NCBI GenBank assembly: GCA_002862585.1 | Contig: PKDP01000109.1 | Span: 1-6,031 of the forward strand | Direction: 5' to 3' | Length of the DNA: 6,031 nt | DNA from: Flavobacteriales bacterium | GTDB taxonomy: Bacteria > Bacteroidota > Bacteroidia > Flavobacteriales > UBA7312 | Shown here: positions 1-5,701 of the stretch, in pieces | Layout of the letters: each line of letters starts with the position of its first letter | How positions within the stretch are numbered: position 1 is the stretch's first letter | The notes under the pieces: model-generated | The model's input: only the letters and a program-made list of their open reading frames with translations | What the model was told of the DNA's origin: nothing | Database searches by the model: none | Made by a program: the position numbers and the translations under genes

Positions 1-83
1 CAAATTGCATTCAACGAAGAAAAGAAACTATATTGGATATCATAAAAAGTGTAATTTCGTCGATATATGAAATCAAACCTTAG
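1..83 (+). CDS. possible C-terminal tail of an upstream gene (partial, unidentified)
   Basis: All three plus-strand frames are open from the window edge, so the upstream gene cannot be assigned with confidence. Frame 1 stops at TAA 43-45, frame 2 at TGA 68-70 (an ATGA overlap with the fmt start), and frame 3 at TAG 81-83 (a 17-base overlap with fmt). Frame 3 looks most protein-like, with an amphipathic stretch around RRKETILDIIKSVISSIYEI, and is the one given here, but the frame 2 ATGA arrangement is also a common operon junction. No family is recognisable from so few residues. If either long frame is real, fmt is a downstream cistron of an operon that begins outside the window, which would fit the lack of a visible promoter before position 67. 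Confidence 0.25.
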   Translation, partial: NCIQRRKETILDIIKSVISSIYEIKP

Positions 84-1011
84 AATTGTCTTCATGGGTA
101 CGCCAGAATTTGCTACTCACTCCTTGAGATTAGTCGTTGAGTCTGGATATAATGTGGTAGGCGTCATAACTGCACCCGACAAACCATCGGGAAGAGGTCA
201 GAAAATCAATTATTCCTCAGTAAAAGAATATGCAGTTAAAAAGGCTTTACACCTTATGCAACCGATAAACCTAAAGGACCTAACATTCATAGAAGAACTG
301 AAGGCTTTAAATGCAGACATTCAAGTGGTTGTTGCATTCAGAATGTTACCTGAGGTGATTTGGAATTTGCCATCTAAAGGTACGCTAAATTTACACGCTT
401 CATTACTTCCTAAGTACAGAGGTGCCGCACCCATAAACTGGGCGATAATAAACGGAGAAAAAGAAAGTGGAGTGACAACCTTTTTCATTGAAAAAGAAAT
501 AGATACTGGAAACATCATCTTACAAGAGAAAGTAAATATTGAAGAAAATGAAAATGCTGGACATCTCCATGATAAACTAATGGAGGTAGGTGGTCAATTA
601 GTTTGTGAAACTATTGATAAAATTTGTTCAGGTAAAATCAAGGGAAAAGTTCAAGAAGGTAAAGCTACACAAGCTCCAAAAATTTTCAAAAAAGACTGTA
701 AAATCAATTGGAGTGATAGTATAGAAAATATCCATAATTTTATTAGAGGTCTCTCTCCCTACCCTACAGCATGGACATTTGTTGATGAAGAGCAAAAACA
801 AAATATAAAAGTATTCAAATCTTCTATTCAAAAAACTAGCCATTCTGAAAGTAATGGTAAAATTATTACTGATGGAAAAAGTGAATTGAAAGTAGCTGTT
901 AATGATGGTTTTATTCAACTTCACGAAATACAGCTTTCTGGAAAGAAAAAAATGAAGACTAAAGACTTTTTAAGAGGTTATTTCTTTGCAGAGGATATAA
1001 TTTTAAAATAA
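67..1011 (+). CDS. fmt: methionyl-tRNA formyltransferase
   Basis: Cytosolic enzyme that transfers a formyl group from 10-formyltetrahydrofolate to the amino group of Met on initiator tRNA, giving fMet-tRNA for translation initiation. At 314 residues it has the full family length. The N-terminal Rossmann-like formyltransferase domain starts with IVFMGTPEFA (7-16) and TAPDKPSGRGQ (35-45). The catalytic Asn-His-Asp triad is visible as N108 and H110 in TLNLHASLLPKYRGAAPINW and D146 in EIDTGN. The C-terminal OB-like domain begins near residue 205, with the typical KDCKINW and IRGLSPYPTAW (227-237), and ends with KTKDFLRGY. The ATG at 67 places MKSNLRIVFMGTPEF in the normal position; no clear Shine-Dalgarno is seen, which is usual for this phylum. 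Its stop overlaps the next start (TAATG), so it is probably translationally coupled to the trmH-type gene. Identification is secure. Confidence 0.97.
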   Translation: MKSNLRIVFMGTPEFATHSLRLVVESGYNVVGVITAPDKPSGRGQKINYSSVKEYAVKKALHLMQPINLKDLTFIEELKALNADIQVVVAFRMLPEVIWNLPSKGTLNLHASLLPKYRGAAPINWAIINGEKESGVTTFFIEKEIDTGNIILQEKVNIEENENAGHLHDKLMEVGGQLVCETIDKICSGKIKGKVQEGKATQAPKIFKKDCKINWSDSIENIHNFIRGLSPYPTAWTFVDEEQKQNIKVFKSSIQKTSHSESNGKIITDGKSELKVAVNDGFIQLHEIQLSGKKKMKTKDFLRGYFFAEDIILK

Positions 1012-1685
1012 TGAAACCCTTAACAAATCATTTATTAAATCTGGTTACTGACAGAAGAAAAGAGCTTTTTCTTTCGAATTTAGAGAAAAGAACTAAATAC
1101 CTTACTGTAGTTCTTGAGAACATTTACCAACCACTAAATGCTAGTGCAGTTTTACGCTCTTGCGATTGCTTTGGTATTCAAGATGTTAATGTGATTGAAA
1201 ATTACAACGAATTTTCTCCTGATACAGAAGTAGGTATGGGCTCATCAAACTGGTTAAGTATAAATAGGTACAATAAAAAAGAAAACAATACGGCAGAATG
1301 TATTTCATCACTTAAAAAACAAGGTTATAGAATTGTAGCCGCTTGTCCAGATAGTTCAAAAAAACCTATAGAAAAGTTTGATTTATCAAAGGGTAAAACC
1401 GCCTTATTCTTTGGTGCTGAAGTTGATGGACTTAGCAATACCGTTTTAGAAAAAGCCGATGAATGCATTACCATTCCTATGTATGGCTTTACAGAAAGCT
1501 TTAATTTATCCGTATCAGCAGCCATTTGCCTATATCAAATGCGAATGAAATTAGAACAAAAAACAATTGACTGGAAACTAAATGAAGAAGAAAAAGACAA
1601 TATTCTTCTCAATTGGCTGCGTTATAGCATTGATCGATCTGAAATTGTAGAGAAAGATTTTTTAAAAAATAGATTAGGGAGCTAA
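1011..1685 (+). CDS. trmH: SPOUT-family tRNA 2'-O-methyltransferase, TrmH type
   Basis: Predicted SAM-dependent ribose 2'-O-methyltransferase of the SpoU/TrmH class, with tRNA guanosine-18 as the likely target. The three SpoU motifs are present in order: motif 1, N43..R49 in PLNASAVLRSCDCFG; motif 2, FGAEVDGLS (134-142) with E137; motif 3, IPMYGFTESFNLSVSAA (155-171) with S163 and N165. These match the catalytic Asn, Arg, Glu, Ser and Asn positions known in TrmH. At 224 residues it is close to E. coli TrmH. It starts with a short RR-containing N-terminal helix and lacks the N-terminal L30e-like substrate domain of RlmB/TsnR relatives, and it has a C-terminal helical extension (about 185-224), all favouring TrmH. 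The start is the ATG of the TAATG overlap with fmt; both genes act on tRNA. Its 3' end overlaps convergent pdxH by 12 bases. The alternative is another SpoU methyltransferase with a different RNA target. Confidence 0.88.
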   Translation: MKPLTNHLLNLVTDRRKELFLSNLEKRTKYLTVVLENIYQPLNASAVLRSCDCFGIQDVNVIENYNEFSPDTEVGMGSSNWLSINRYNKKENNTAECISSLKKQGYRIVAACPDSSKKPIEKFDLSKGKTALFFGAEVDGLSNTVLEKADECITIPMYGFTESFNLSVSAAICLYQMRMKLEQKTIDWKLNEEEKDNILLNWLRYSIDRSEIVEKDFLKNRLGS

Positions 1686-2306
1686 TCGAACTATTTTCCA
1701 CTCCTCTCCTTCTAAACTGTAAACAAATCTGTCGTGCAAACGACTTGACCTACCCTGCCAAAATTCAATTTTATCAGGAACAATACAATAGCCACCCCAA
1801 TGAGGAGGACGAGGCACATCTACAGTATATTGAGAAGAGAAATCTTTAACATTATTGTTTAAAACCTCTCTTGATTCTATAACCGAACTTTGAGGAGACG
1901 ACCAAGCACCAATTTTACTTTCATATGGACGACTGTTAAAGTAGTCTTCAGAAGATTCAGAAGGTAACTTTTCAATACGACCGCTAACTCTTACTTGCCT
2001 CTCAGATTCATACCAAAAGAAGTTCATACAAACATAAGGGTTACTTTCAATGTCCTGTGATTTCTGGCTATTGTAGTTAGTAAAGAAGTTAAACCCTTTA
2101 TAGTCCAAATCCCTTAAAAGAAGAACTCTTGAACTTGGCTTTCCTTCAGTGTTTACCGTTGATAATACAAAAGCATTTGGCTCAGAAATCTGCTCAAGAG
2201 CATCAGTCATCCATAATTTGAAAAGATCAAAAGGATGAACTGTCAAATCATCAAAATTCAGTTCATTTTTGACGTAATCGGTTCTGATATTTTTAATGCT
2301 TTTCAT
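1674..2306 (-). CDS. pdxH: pyridoxamine/pyridoxine 5'-phosphate oxidase
   Basis: FMN-dependent cytosolic oxidase that converts pyridoxamine or pyridoxine 5'-phosphate to pyridoxal 5'-phosphate, the active form of vitamin B6. At 210 residues it has full family length. Recognisable blocks: SSRVLLLRDLD (58-68) and FFTNYNSQKSQDIESNP (74-90), the FMN phosphate and flavin contact region; FFWYESERQVRVSGRIEKL (96-114); SRPYESKIGAWSSPQS (125-140); and the C-terminal signature HWGGYCIVPDKIEFWQG (169-185) followed by RLHDR (189-193), holding the Arg and His that bind the substrate PLP ring and phosphate. The protein ends in WKIVRLAP, the usual terminus of the family. The ATG at 2306 gives the normal short N-terminal arm before HPFDLFKLWM. 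It is monocistronic by position: convergent with trmH downstream and divergent from ispH upstream. Confidence 0.97.
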   Translation of the reverse strand: MKSIKNIRTDYVKNELNFDDLTVHPFDLFKLWMTDALEQISEPNAFVLSTVNTEGKPSSRVLLLRDLDYKGFNFFTNYNSQKSQDIESNPYVCMNFFWYESERQVRVSGRIEKLPSESSEDYFNSRPYESKIGAWSSPQSSVIESREVLNNNVKDFSSQYTVDVPRPPHWGGYCIVPDKIEFWQGRSSRLHDRFVYSLEGEEWKIVRLAP

Positions 2307-2310
2307 AAAT

Positions 2311-2318
2311 CAAAATTA
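2311..2318 (-). promoter_or_regulatory. candidate -7 element for pdxH
   Basis: On the minus strand this reads TAATTTTG, an exact match to the Bacteroidota -7 consensus TAnnTTTG. Only four bases separate it from the pdxH ATG (2306), so transcription from it would begin at or next to the start codon and give a leaderless or nearly leaderless message. No TTTG -33 box lies at the expected distance (about 2336-2343), so the match could be chance in AT-rich DNA. A minus-strand TTTG at 2363-2366 with a poor -7 match at 2335-2342 is an alternative. Confidence 0.35.
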
Positions 2319-2320
2319 CC

Positions 2321-2328
2321 TATTTTTG
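2321..2328 (+). promoter_or_regulatory. candidate -7 element for ispH
   Basis: Reads TATTTTTG, an exact match to TAnnTTTG, 38 bases before the ispH ATG at 2367. That would leave an untranslated leader of roughly 30 bases. The -33 region has only an imperfect TTTTC (2300-2304) instead of TTTG, about 16 bases upstream, so the promoter is plausible rather than proven. It lies two bases from the candidate pdxH -7 element on the other strand. Confidence 0.5.
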
Positions 2329-2340
2329 TTGAGCTTAATT

Positions 2341-2356
2341 AACTAATTCATTAGTT
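2341..2356. repeat. perfect 7-bp inverted repeat upstream of ispH
   Basis: AACTAATTCATTAGTT: the arms AACTAAT and ATTAGTT are exact reverse complements around a 2-base centre. It sits between the candidate ispH -7 element and the ispH start (10 bases before the ATG), and also upstream of divergent pdxH. As DNA it has the shape of a dimeric repressor site; as RNA it could form a 6-bp stem with a TTCA loop close to the ispH start codon. An immediately adjacent TTAATTAA (2335-2342) extends the symmetric AT-rich character. No known regulator site is recognised. Confidence 0.55.
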
Positions 2357-2366
2357 TTTACACAAA

Positions 2367-3593
2367 ATGAAAAAATTCGACGTACCAGAATTTTACCGTT
2401 CATCTATAATTGCTTCGATTAAAGAAAGACGACGATATCTTGATCCAAAAAAGAAAGATTTTACGCCTTCTATTGTTGATTTCGGATCAGTGAAATTTCA
2501 CCTAGCTAGACACTTTGGATTTTGCTATGGTGTTGAAAATGCCATTGAAATATCGTACAAGGCTATAGAGGAAAACCCTGAAAAAAATATTTACCTATTG
2601 AGCCAGATGATTCATAACCCTATTGTTAATGATGATTTAATTTCAAGGGGTTTGAGATTTATCATGGACACCGATGGAAATCAACTTATTGGTTGGGATG
2701 AAATTAATTCTGATGATGTTGTAATTACACCTGCATTTGGTACAACTATTGAAATCAAAAAATTGCTGGAGGACAAAAACATTAAGCTCGAAAAATACGA
2801 TACTACTTGTCCTTTTGTTACTAGAGTATGGAAAAAAGCGAGTAGCATTGGCACAAATGATTTTTCGATAATTATTCATGGAAAACACAAACATGAAGAA
2901 ACGAAAGCAACTTTTTCTCATTCAATGCAAAACGCTTCATCCTTAATCATTAAGGATTTGAATGAGGCAAAGAAATTAGTTGAATTCATAGAAGGAAAAC
3001 TTCCAGAGGATGATTTTTATGTCCTCTTTAAAGGTAAATACTCAAAGGGCTTTGATTTAAAAAAGGATTTACAAAAAATAGGTGTCGTTAACCAAACTAC
3101 CATGCTTGCCAGCGAAACTGAAGAGATATCTAATTTTTTGAAGGATTTCATCATTAACAAACATGGTGAAGATAATTACAAAGACTATTTTGCGGACACC
3201 AGAGATACGCTTTGCTACGCGACTAACGAAAATCAAAAGGCAACCTACGGACTGCTAAACGTTCCTGCAGATATAGCCATTGTTGTTGGAGGATATAATA
3301 GCTCTAACACCTCTCACCTTGTTGAGTTATGCGAGCATAAACTCCCCACCTATTTCATTAAATCTTTCAAGGAAATACTTTCAAGAGATACTATCAGGCA
3401 TTTCAAATATAAAGAGAAGGAAATAATAGAAACAAATAACTTTTTGCCTAAAAAAAAGAATGTTAAAATTATCTTAACCTCTGGAGCTTCATGTCCTGAC
3501 TCTGAGGTAGATAAAGTTCTTAATAAACTATTAACATTTTTTGAGGATACAAATCCAATTGAGGAAGTATTGAACGATTTTAGTTCAAAATAG
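2367..3593 (+). CDS. ispH: 4-hydroxy-3-methylbut-2-enyl diphosphate reductase (long form)
   Basis: Iron-sulfur enzyme of the last MEP-pathway step, reducing HMBPP to isopentenyl and dimethylallyl diphosphate. The three cluster-binding cysteines are C53 (FGFCYGVENAIE), C148 (DTTCPFVTRVW) and C283 (DTLCYATNENQ). Substrate-site residues include H83 (MIHNP), H176 and E178 in GKHKHEE, the Thr pair in VNQTTM (242-246), and GGYNSSNTSHL (308-318). A typical C-terminal TSGASCPDSEVD (371-382) follows; its C376 is not a cluster ligand. At 408 residues it is about 90 longer than E. coli IspH (316). The excess comes from about 40 extra residues before the first Cys, rich in basic residues (KERRRYLDPKKK), and insertions near 205-235 and 260-278. 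I recall this long form from other Bacteroidota. The 3' end overlaps convergent cmk by 14 bases. Start ATG 2367 is the first in frame after the intergenic region. Confidence 0.97.
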   Translation: MKKFDVPEFYRSSIIASIKERRRYLDPKKKDFTPSIVDFGSVKFHLARHFGFCYGVENAIEISYKAIEENPEKNIYLLSQMIHNPIVNDDLISRGLRFIMDTDGNQLIGWDEINSDDVVITPAFGTTIEIKKLLEDKNIKLEKYDTTCPFVTRVWKKASSIGTNDFSIIIHGKHKHEETKATFSHSMQNASSLIIKDLNEAKKLVEFIEGKLPEDDFYVLFKGKYSKGFDLKKDLQKIGVVNQTTMLASETEEISNFLKDFIINKHGEDNYKDYFADTRDTLCYATNENQKATYGLLNVPADIAIVVGGYNSSNTSHLVELCEHKLPTYFIKSFKEILSRDTIRHFKYKEKEIIETNNFLPKKKNVKIILTSGASCPDSEVDKVLNKLLTFFEDTNPIEEVLNDFSSK

Positions 3594-4257
3594 CGTTTTC
3601 ATAAGCTTCCAGAACTTTTTCAAACTGCTCTTCTTTTGTCATATTAGTATTATCAATAACAATGGCATTTTCTGAAACTATAAGCGGATTTTCTTTTCTA
3701 GTGCTATCGTCTTCATCACGATCTTTCAAGTTCTTTATTACATCTTCAAAACTAACATCTTTCAGTTCCAAAGACCGTCTTCTTGCTCGTTCTTCCACTG
3801 AAGCCGTAACAAATAGCTTTAATTCAGCATTTGGAAAGACTACAGAGCCAATGTCTCTTCCATCCATCACAACGCCTTTGTTTCGTCCAATTTCCCTTTG
3901 TATAAATATCATTTTTTGCCTAACAGCCTTTATTTTGCTGATTTTACTAACGTTTTCAGAAACCCACAAGCCACGTATTTCACTTTCAACATTTTGACCA
4001 TCTAAAAAGGTTCGACATTGGTTGTTTGCTTTATCGTATTCAAAAGAAACGCTAACGTTATCTAGTTTATCAAACAACAGCTCCTCATCAATAATCCCAT
4101 CAGAAATAATATTATTTCGAAGAGCATACAAACAAATCGCTCTATACATAGCTCCTGTATCAATATATATATAACCTAAATGGTTGGACAATTGCTTTGC
4201 AATAGTACTCTTACCGCATGAGGAATGTCCGTCAATTGCTATGTTTATTTTTTTCAT
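3580..4257 (-). CDS. cmk: (d)CMP kinase / cytidylate kinase
   Basis: Cytosolic nucleoside monophosphate kinase that phosphorylates CMP and dCMP with ATP, feeding CTP and dCTP pools. At 225 residues it matches bacterial Cmk (E. coli 227). The N-terminal IAIDGHSSCGKSTIAKQL (6-23) is the Walker A phosphate-binding loop, with K16 and S17. GYIYIDTGAMYRA (28-40) is the conserved nucleotide-monophosphate contact block. VVMDGRDIGSVVFPNAELKLFVTAS (129-153) carries the GRDIG motif and Walker B-like strand. ERARRR (156-161), with DRDEDDSTRKENPL (179-192), forms the lid and CMP-specific region. The protein ends normally. Its ATG (4257) overlaps the porQ stop as ATGA, so it is translated as the second cistron of porQ-cmk with probable translational coupling; no separate promoter is visible inside the porQ end. 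Confidence 0.97.
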   Translation of the reverse strand: MKKINIAIDGHSSCGKSTIAKQLSNHLGYIYIDTGAMYRAICLYALRNNIISDGIIDEELLFDKLDNVSVSFEYDKANNQCRTFLDGQNVESEIRGLWVSENVSKISKIKAVRQKMIFIQREIGRNKGVVMDGRDIGSVVFPNAELKLFVTASVEERARRRSLELKDVSFEDVIKNLKDRDEDDSTRKENPLIVSENAIVIDNTNMTKEEQFEKVLEAYENAILN

Positions 4258-5273
4258 CTTTTTTTATAGAACTTGGAAAAATCGGTTATAAAGGAAAAGT
4301 AATTTGGTGAGCCGTGCAAGTGATATGTTGATCTTCCGTAGTTTATTGTAAAGTGCGATAATTTAATACCAACACCCCATGAAAAACCAACCATACCCAA
4401 ATAAGAATTGAGTTTCAGCTCTTGTCTTCGTCTAGGATTATATCCCATTCGTAATTGAATGCGTTTACCAATACTCAATTCACCGCCTAGATCAATATGC
4501 CTAAATAGTTTAGCTCCAAAACCTTTCTCAGAAAAAGGTGCTGGACTAAGATTTGAATTAGTATCATCGTAAGGATTGGTTAAATCCCAACGTTCAATAT
4601 TTTTATAGCCAAGTGAAAAAAGAAATGGAAGATGTTCTAATCGTTTGGAAACACCAAAGTCAAGATGAAACGGCAAGTCTTCTTTTTCACTTGCATAGGT
4701 GCTCAGTTGCCTACCATAGTTTTTAGCTATTAAAGACATGAAAAAATTATTTTTTACATCTGTATAAGCTAAAGCTAAATCAGACGCAATTGCTGTAGAT
4801 TGGTAGCTTTCAAAATTTGAAAACAAGGTCTTTAGATTAGCCCCTAAAACCCATTTTTCAGAGAGTCTTTTACTAACTCCAAGTGATACTATTTGTTCAT
4901 TAGCGTTAAAGTTACCTAAATTTTGAGATGTATAATCTGTTTGTGTAAACTCGCCATAGCCAATAGACTTCACAGAAACTCCAATTGTTCCAAACTGTTT
5001 AAGAGGAAAAGCGTAAGAAGCGGATATAAAATTTATATCTGAAAAGTAATCCACAAAATTCAAGGACAACTTATTATACATTTCATCATTCAACATAGAT
5101 GGATTATTTATACCGTTTTCTACGTCTCCATCATAAATTGAAAGAGGTTGATTGAGTACAGCTTGCCTAGATGACAAGGATAGATTTAAAGATTGAAATG
5201 CGTCATTTTCATACTGTGCCAATATAGTAGTATTAAGCAAAAACACACACACAAAAAGAGCCAAAATTCTCAT
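4254..5273 (-). CDS. porQ: type IX secretion system protein PorQ
   Basis: Outer-membrane beta-barrel protein of the T9SS; from work on Porphyromonas, PorQ anchors the surface protein PorZ, part of the attachment complex that processes secreted cargo. The start chosen is ATG 5273 (339 residues), because it opens with a clean signal peptide (MRILALFVCVFLLNTTILA) and likely cleavage before QYEND; the longer frame to 5339 would run into the promoter and terminator. The mature N-terminus has the FadL/PorV-like features SSRQAVLNQPLSIYDGDVENGINNPSML (35-62). Alternating strands follow, such as FGTIGVSVKSIGYGEF and RIQLRMGYNPRRRQEL. The end is characteristic of PorQ: GFSWGVGIKLSHFTINYGRSTYHLHG, then FITDFSKFYKK. 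Length fits the family (about 335-340). It is followed without a gap by cmk; I recall porQ, cmk and ispH also being neighbours in other Bacteroidota, unverified here. A general PorV-like barrel is the only alternative. Confidence 0.9.
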   Translation of the reverse strand: MRILALFVCVFLLNTTILAQYENDAFQSLNLSLSSRQAVLNQPLSIYDGDVENGINNPSMLNDEMYNKLSLNFVDYFSDINFISASYAFPLKQFGTIGVSVKSIGYGEFTQTDYTSQNLGNFNANEQIVSLGVSKRLSEKWVLGANLKTLFSNFESYQSTAIASDLALAYTDVKNNFFMSLIAKNYGRQLSTYASEKEDLPFHLDFGVSKRLEHLPFLFSLGYKNIERWDLTNPYDDTNSNLSPAPFSEKGFGAKLFRHIDLGGELSIGKRIQLRMGYNPRRRQELKLNSYLGMVGFSWGVGIKLSHFTINYGRSTYHLHGSPNYFSFITDFSKFYKKR

Positions 5274-5286
5274 TACACAAAAGAAA

Positions 5287-5319
5287 CAAATGTTATTAAA
5301 TATAACGAACCTTTTCAAA
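5287..5319 (-). promoter_or_regulatory. candidate porQ-cmk promoter
   Basis: On the minus strand, TTTG (5316-5319) is followed after 21 bases by AACATTTG (5287-5294), one mismatch from TAnnTTTG. Box order and spacing suit the Bacteroidota -33/-7 promoter. The -7 box ends 13 bases before the porQ ATG at 5273, leaving a very short leader. It lies just downstream of the terminator of the preceding minus-strand gene, where a new promoter is expected. AT-rich DNA makes chance matches likely, so confidence is moderate. Confidence 0.4.
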
Positions 5320-5329
5320 CTTATTATAT

Positions 5330-5356
5330 AAAAAAACACGGCTTAACCGTGCTTTT
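5330..5356 (-). terminator. intrinsic terminator of the truncated barrel gene
   Basis: Read on the minus strand: AAAAG, stem CACGG (5347-5351), loop TTAAG, stem CCGTG (5337-5341), then seven T (5336-5330). The stem is short but GC-rich against AT-rich surroundings, and the run of A before it can pair with the T tract to lengthen the hairpin. It begins about 30 bases after the stop of the minus-strand gene ending at 5384, so it should end that transcript and insulate porQ. In the plus direction the downstream tract is only TTTTC, so it is mainly one-directional. Confidence 0.7.
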
Positions 5357-5383
5357 CTATTATTGTTATTGTTCTGTAAATAA

Positions 5384-5701
5384 TTAGAACGATATACCTA
5401 TATCAAATCCAATTTTTGGCACAATACCTGTGTAGCCTCTATCTGGAGCATAAAATTCTAATTCACTAGGCTTATTATCGATTACTGATGAGCGTAAACC
5501 ACCTCCAACAAATAAGTCTAGAGAAAGATTTTTAGCAAATATCAATTGGAAGCCCATAACGACCCCACCTTCAATTTGTTTTACCTCATATTCATCGATT
5601 TTTCTTTCACTAGAATATCCTGTTCCAGGGTGATAAGTAGAAACGTAGCGGTCGTATTGCTGTACGATGCTATTATTCAGATCTGAAGAATTTACAAAAA
5701 T
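5384..5701 (-). pseudogene. C-terminal fragment of an outer-membrane beta-barrel protein
   Basis: A 105-residue minus-strand frame ending in TAA (5384-5386) with no start codon: going upstream it meets TAG at 5702-5704, and its only Met is internal, in VVMGFQL. The content is clearly protein-like: alternating strands such as EGGVVMGFQLIFAKNLSLDLFVGGGLR, then YTGIVPKIGFDIGISF, the aromatic-terminated last strand typical of Bacteroidota outer-membrane barrels (DUF3575-like and related small porin-like proteins, by general resemblance only). A signal peptide and the N-terminal strands, probably about half the protein, are missing. A proper terminator follows the stop, which suggests that the 3' end was once a working gene. 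The break near 5700 coincides with a change in base composition. It is either a gene broken by insertion or rearrangement, or an intact gene cut by a chimeric contig end. Confidence 0.6.

Noticed and set aside
3662..3997. 111-codon plus-strand frame inside cmk
   Set aside because: Ser/Phe-rich antisense translation of a clearly identified kinase gene; a shadow frame.
5274..5339. Longer N-terminus for PorQ starting at ATG 5339
   Set aside because: The extra 22 residues precede a complete signal peptide beginning at the ATG at 5273, and the DNA there contains the candidate promoter and the edge of the terminator.
5193..5387. 64-codon plus-strand frame
   Set aside because: It crosses the porQ signal peptide region, its promoter and the terminator, and its translation is low-complexity Lys/Tyr/Cys-rich sequence.
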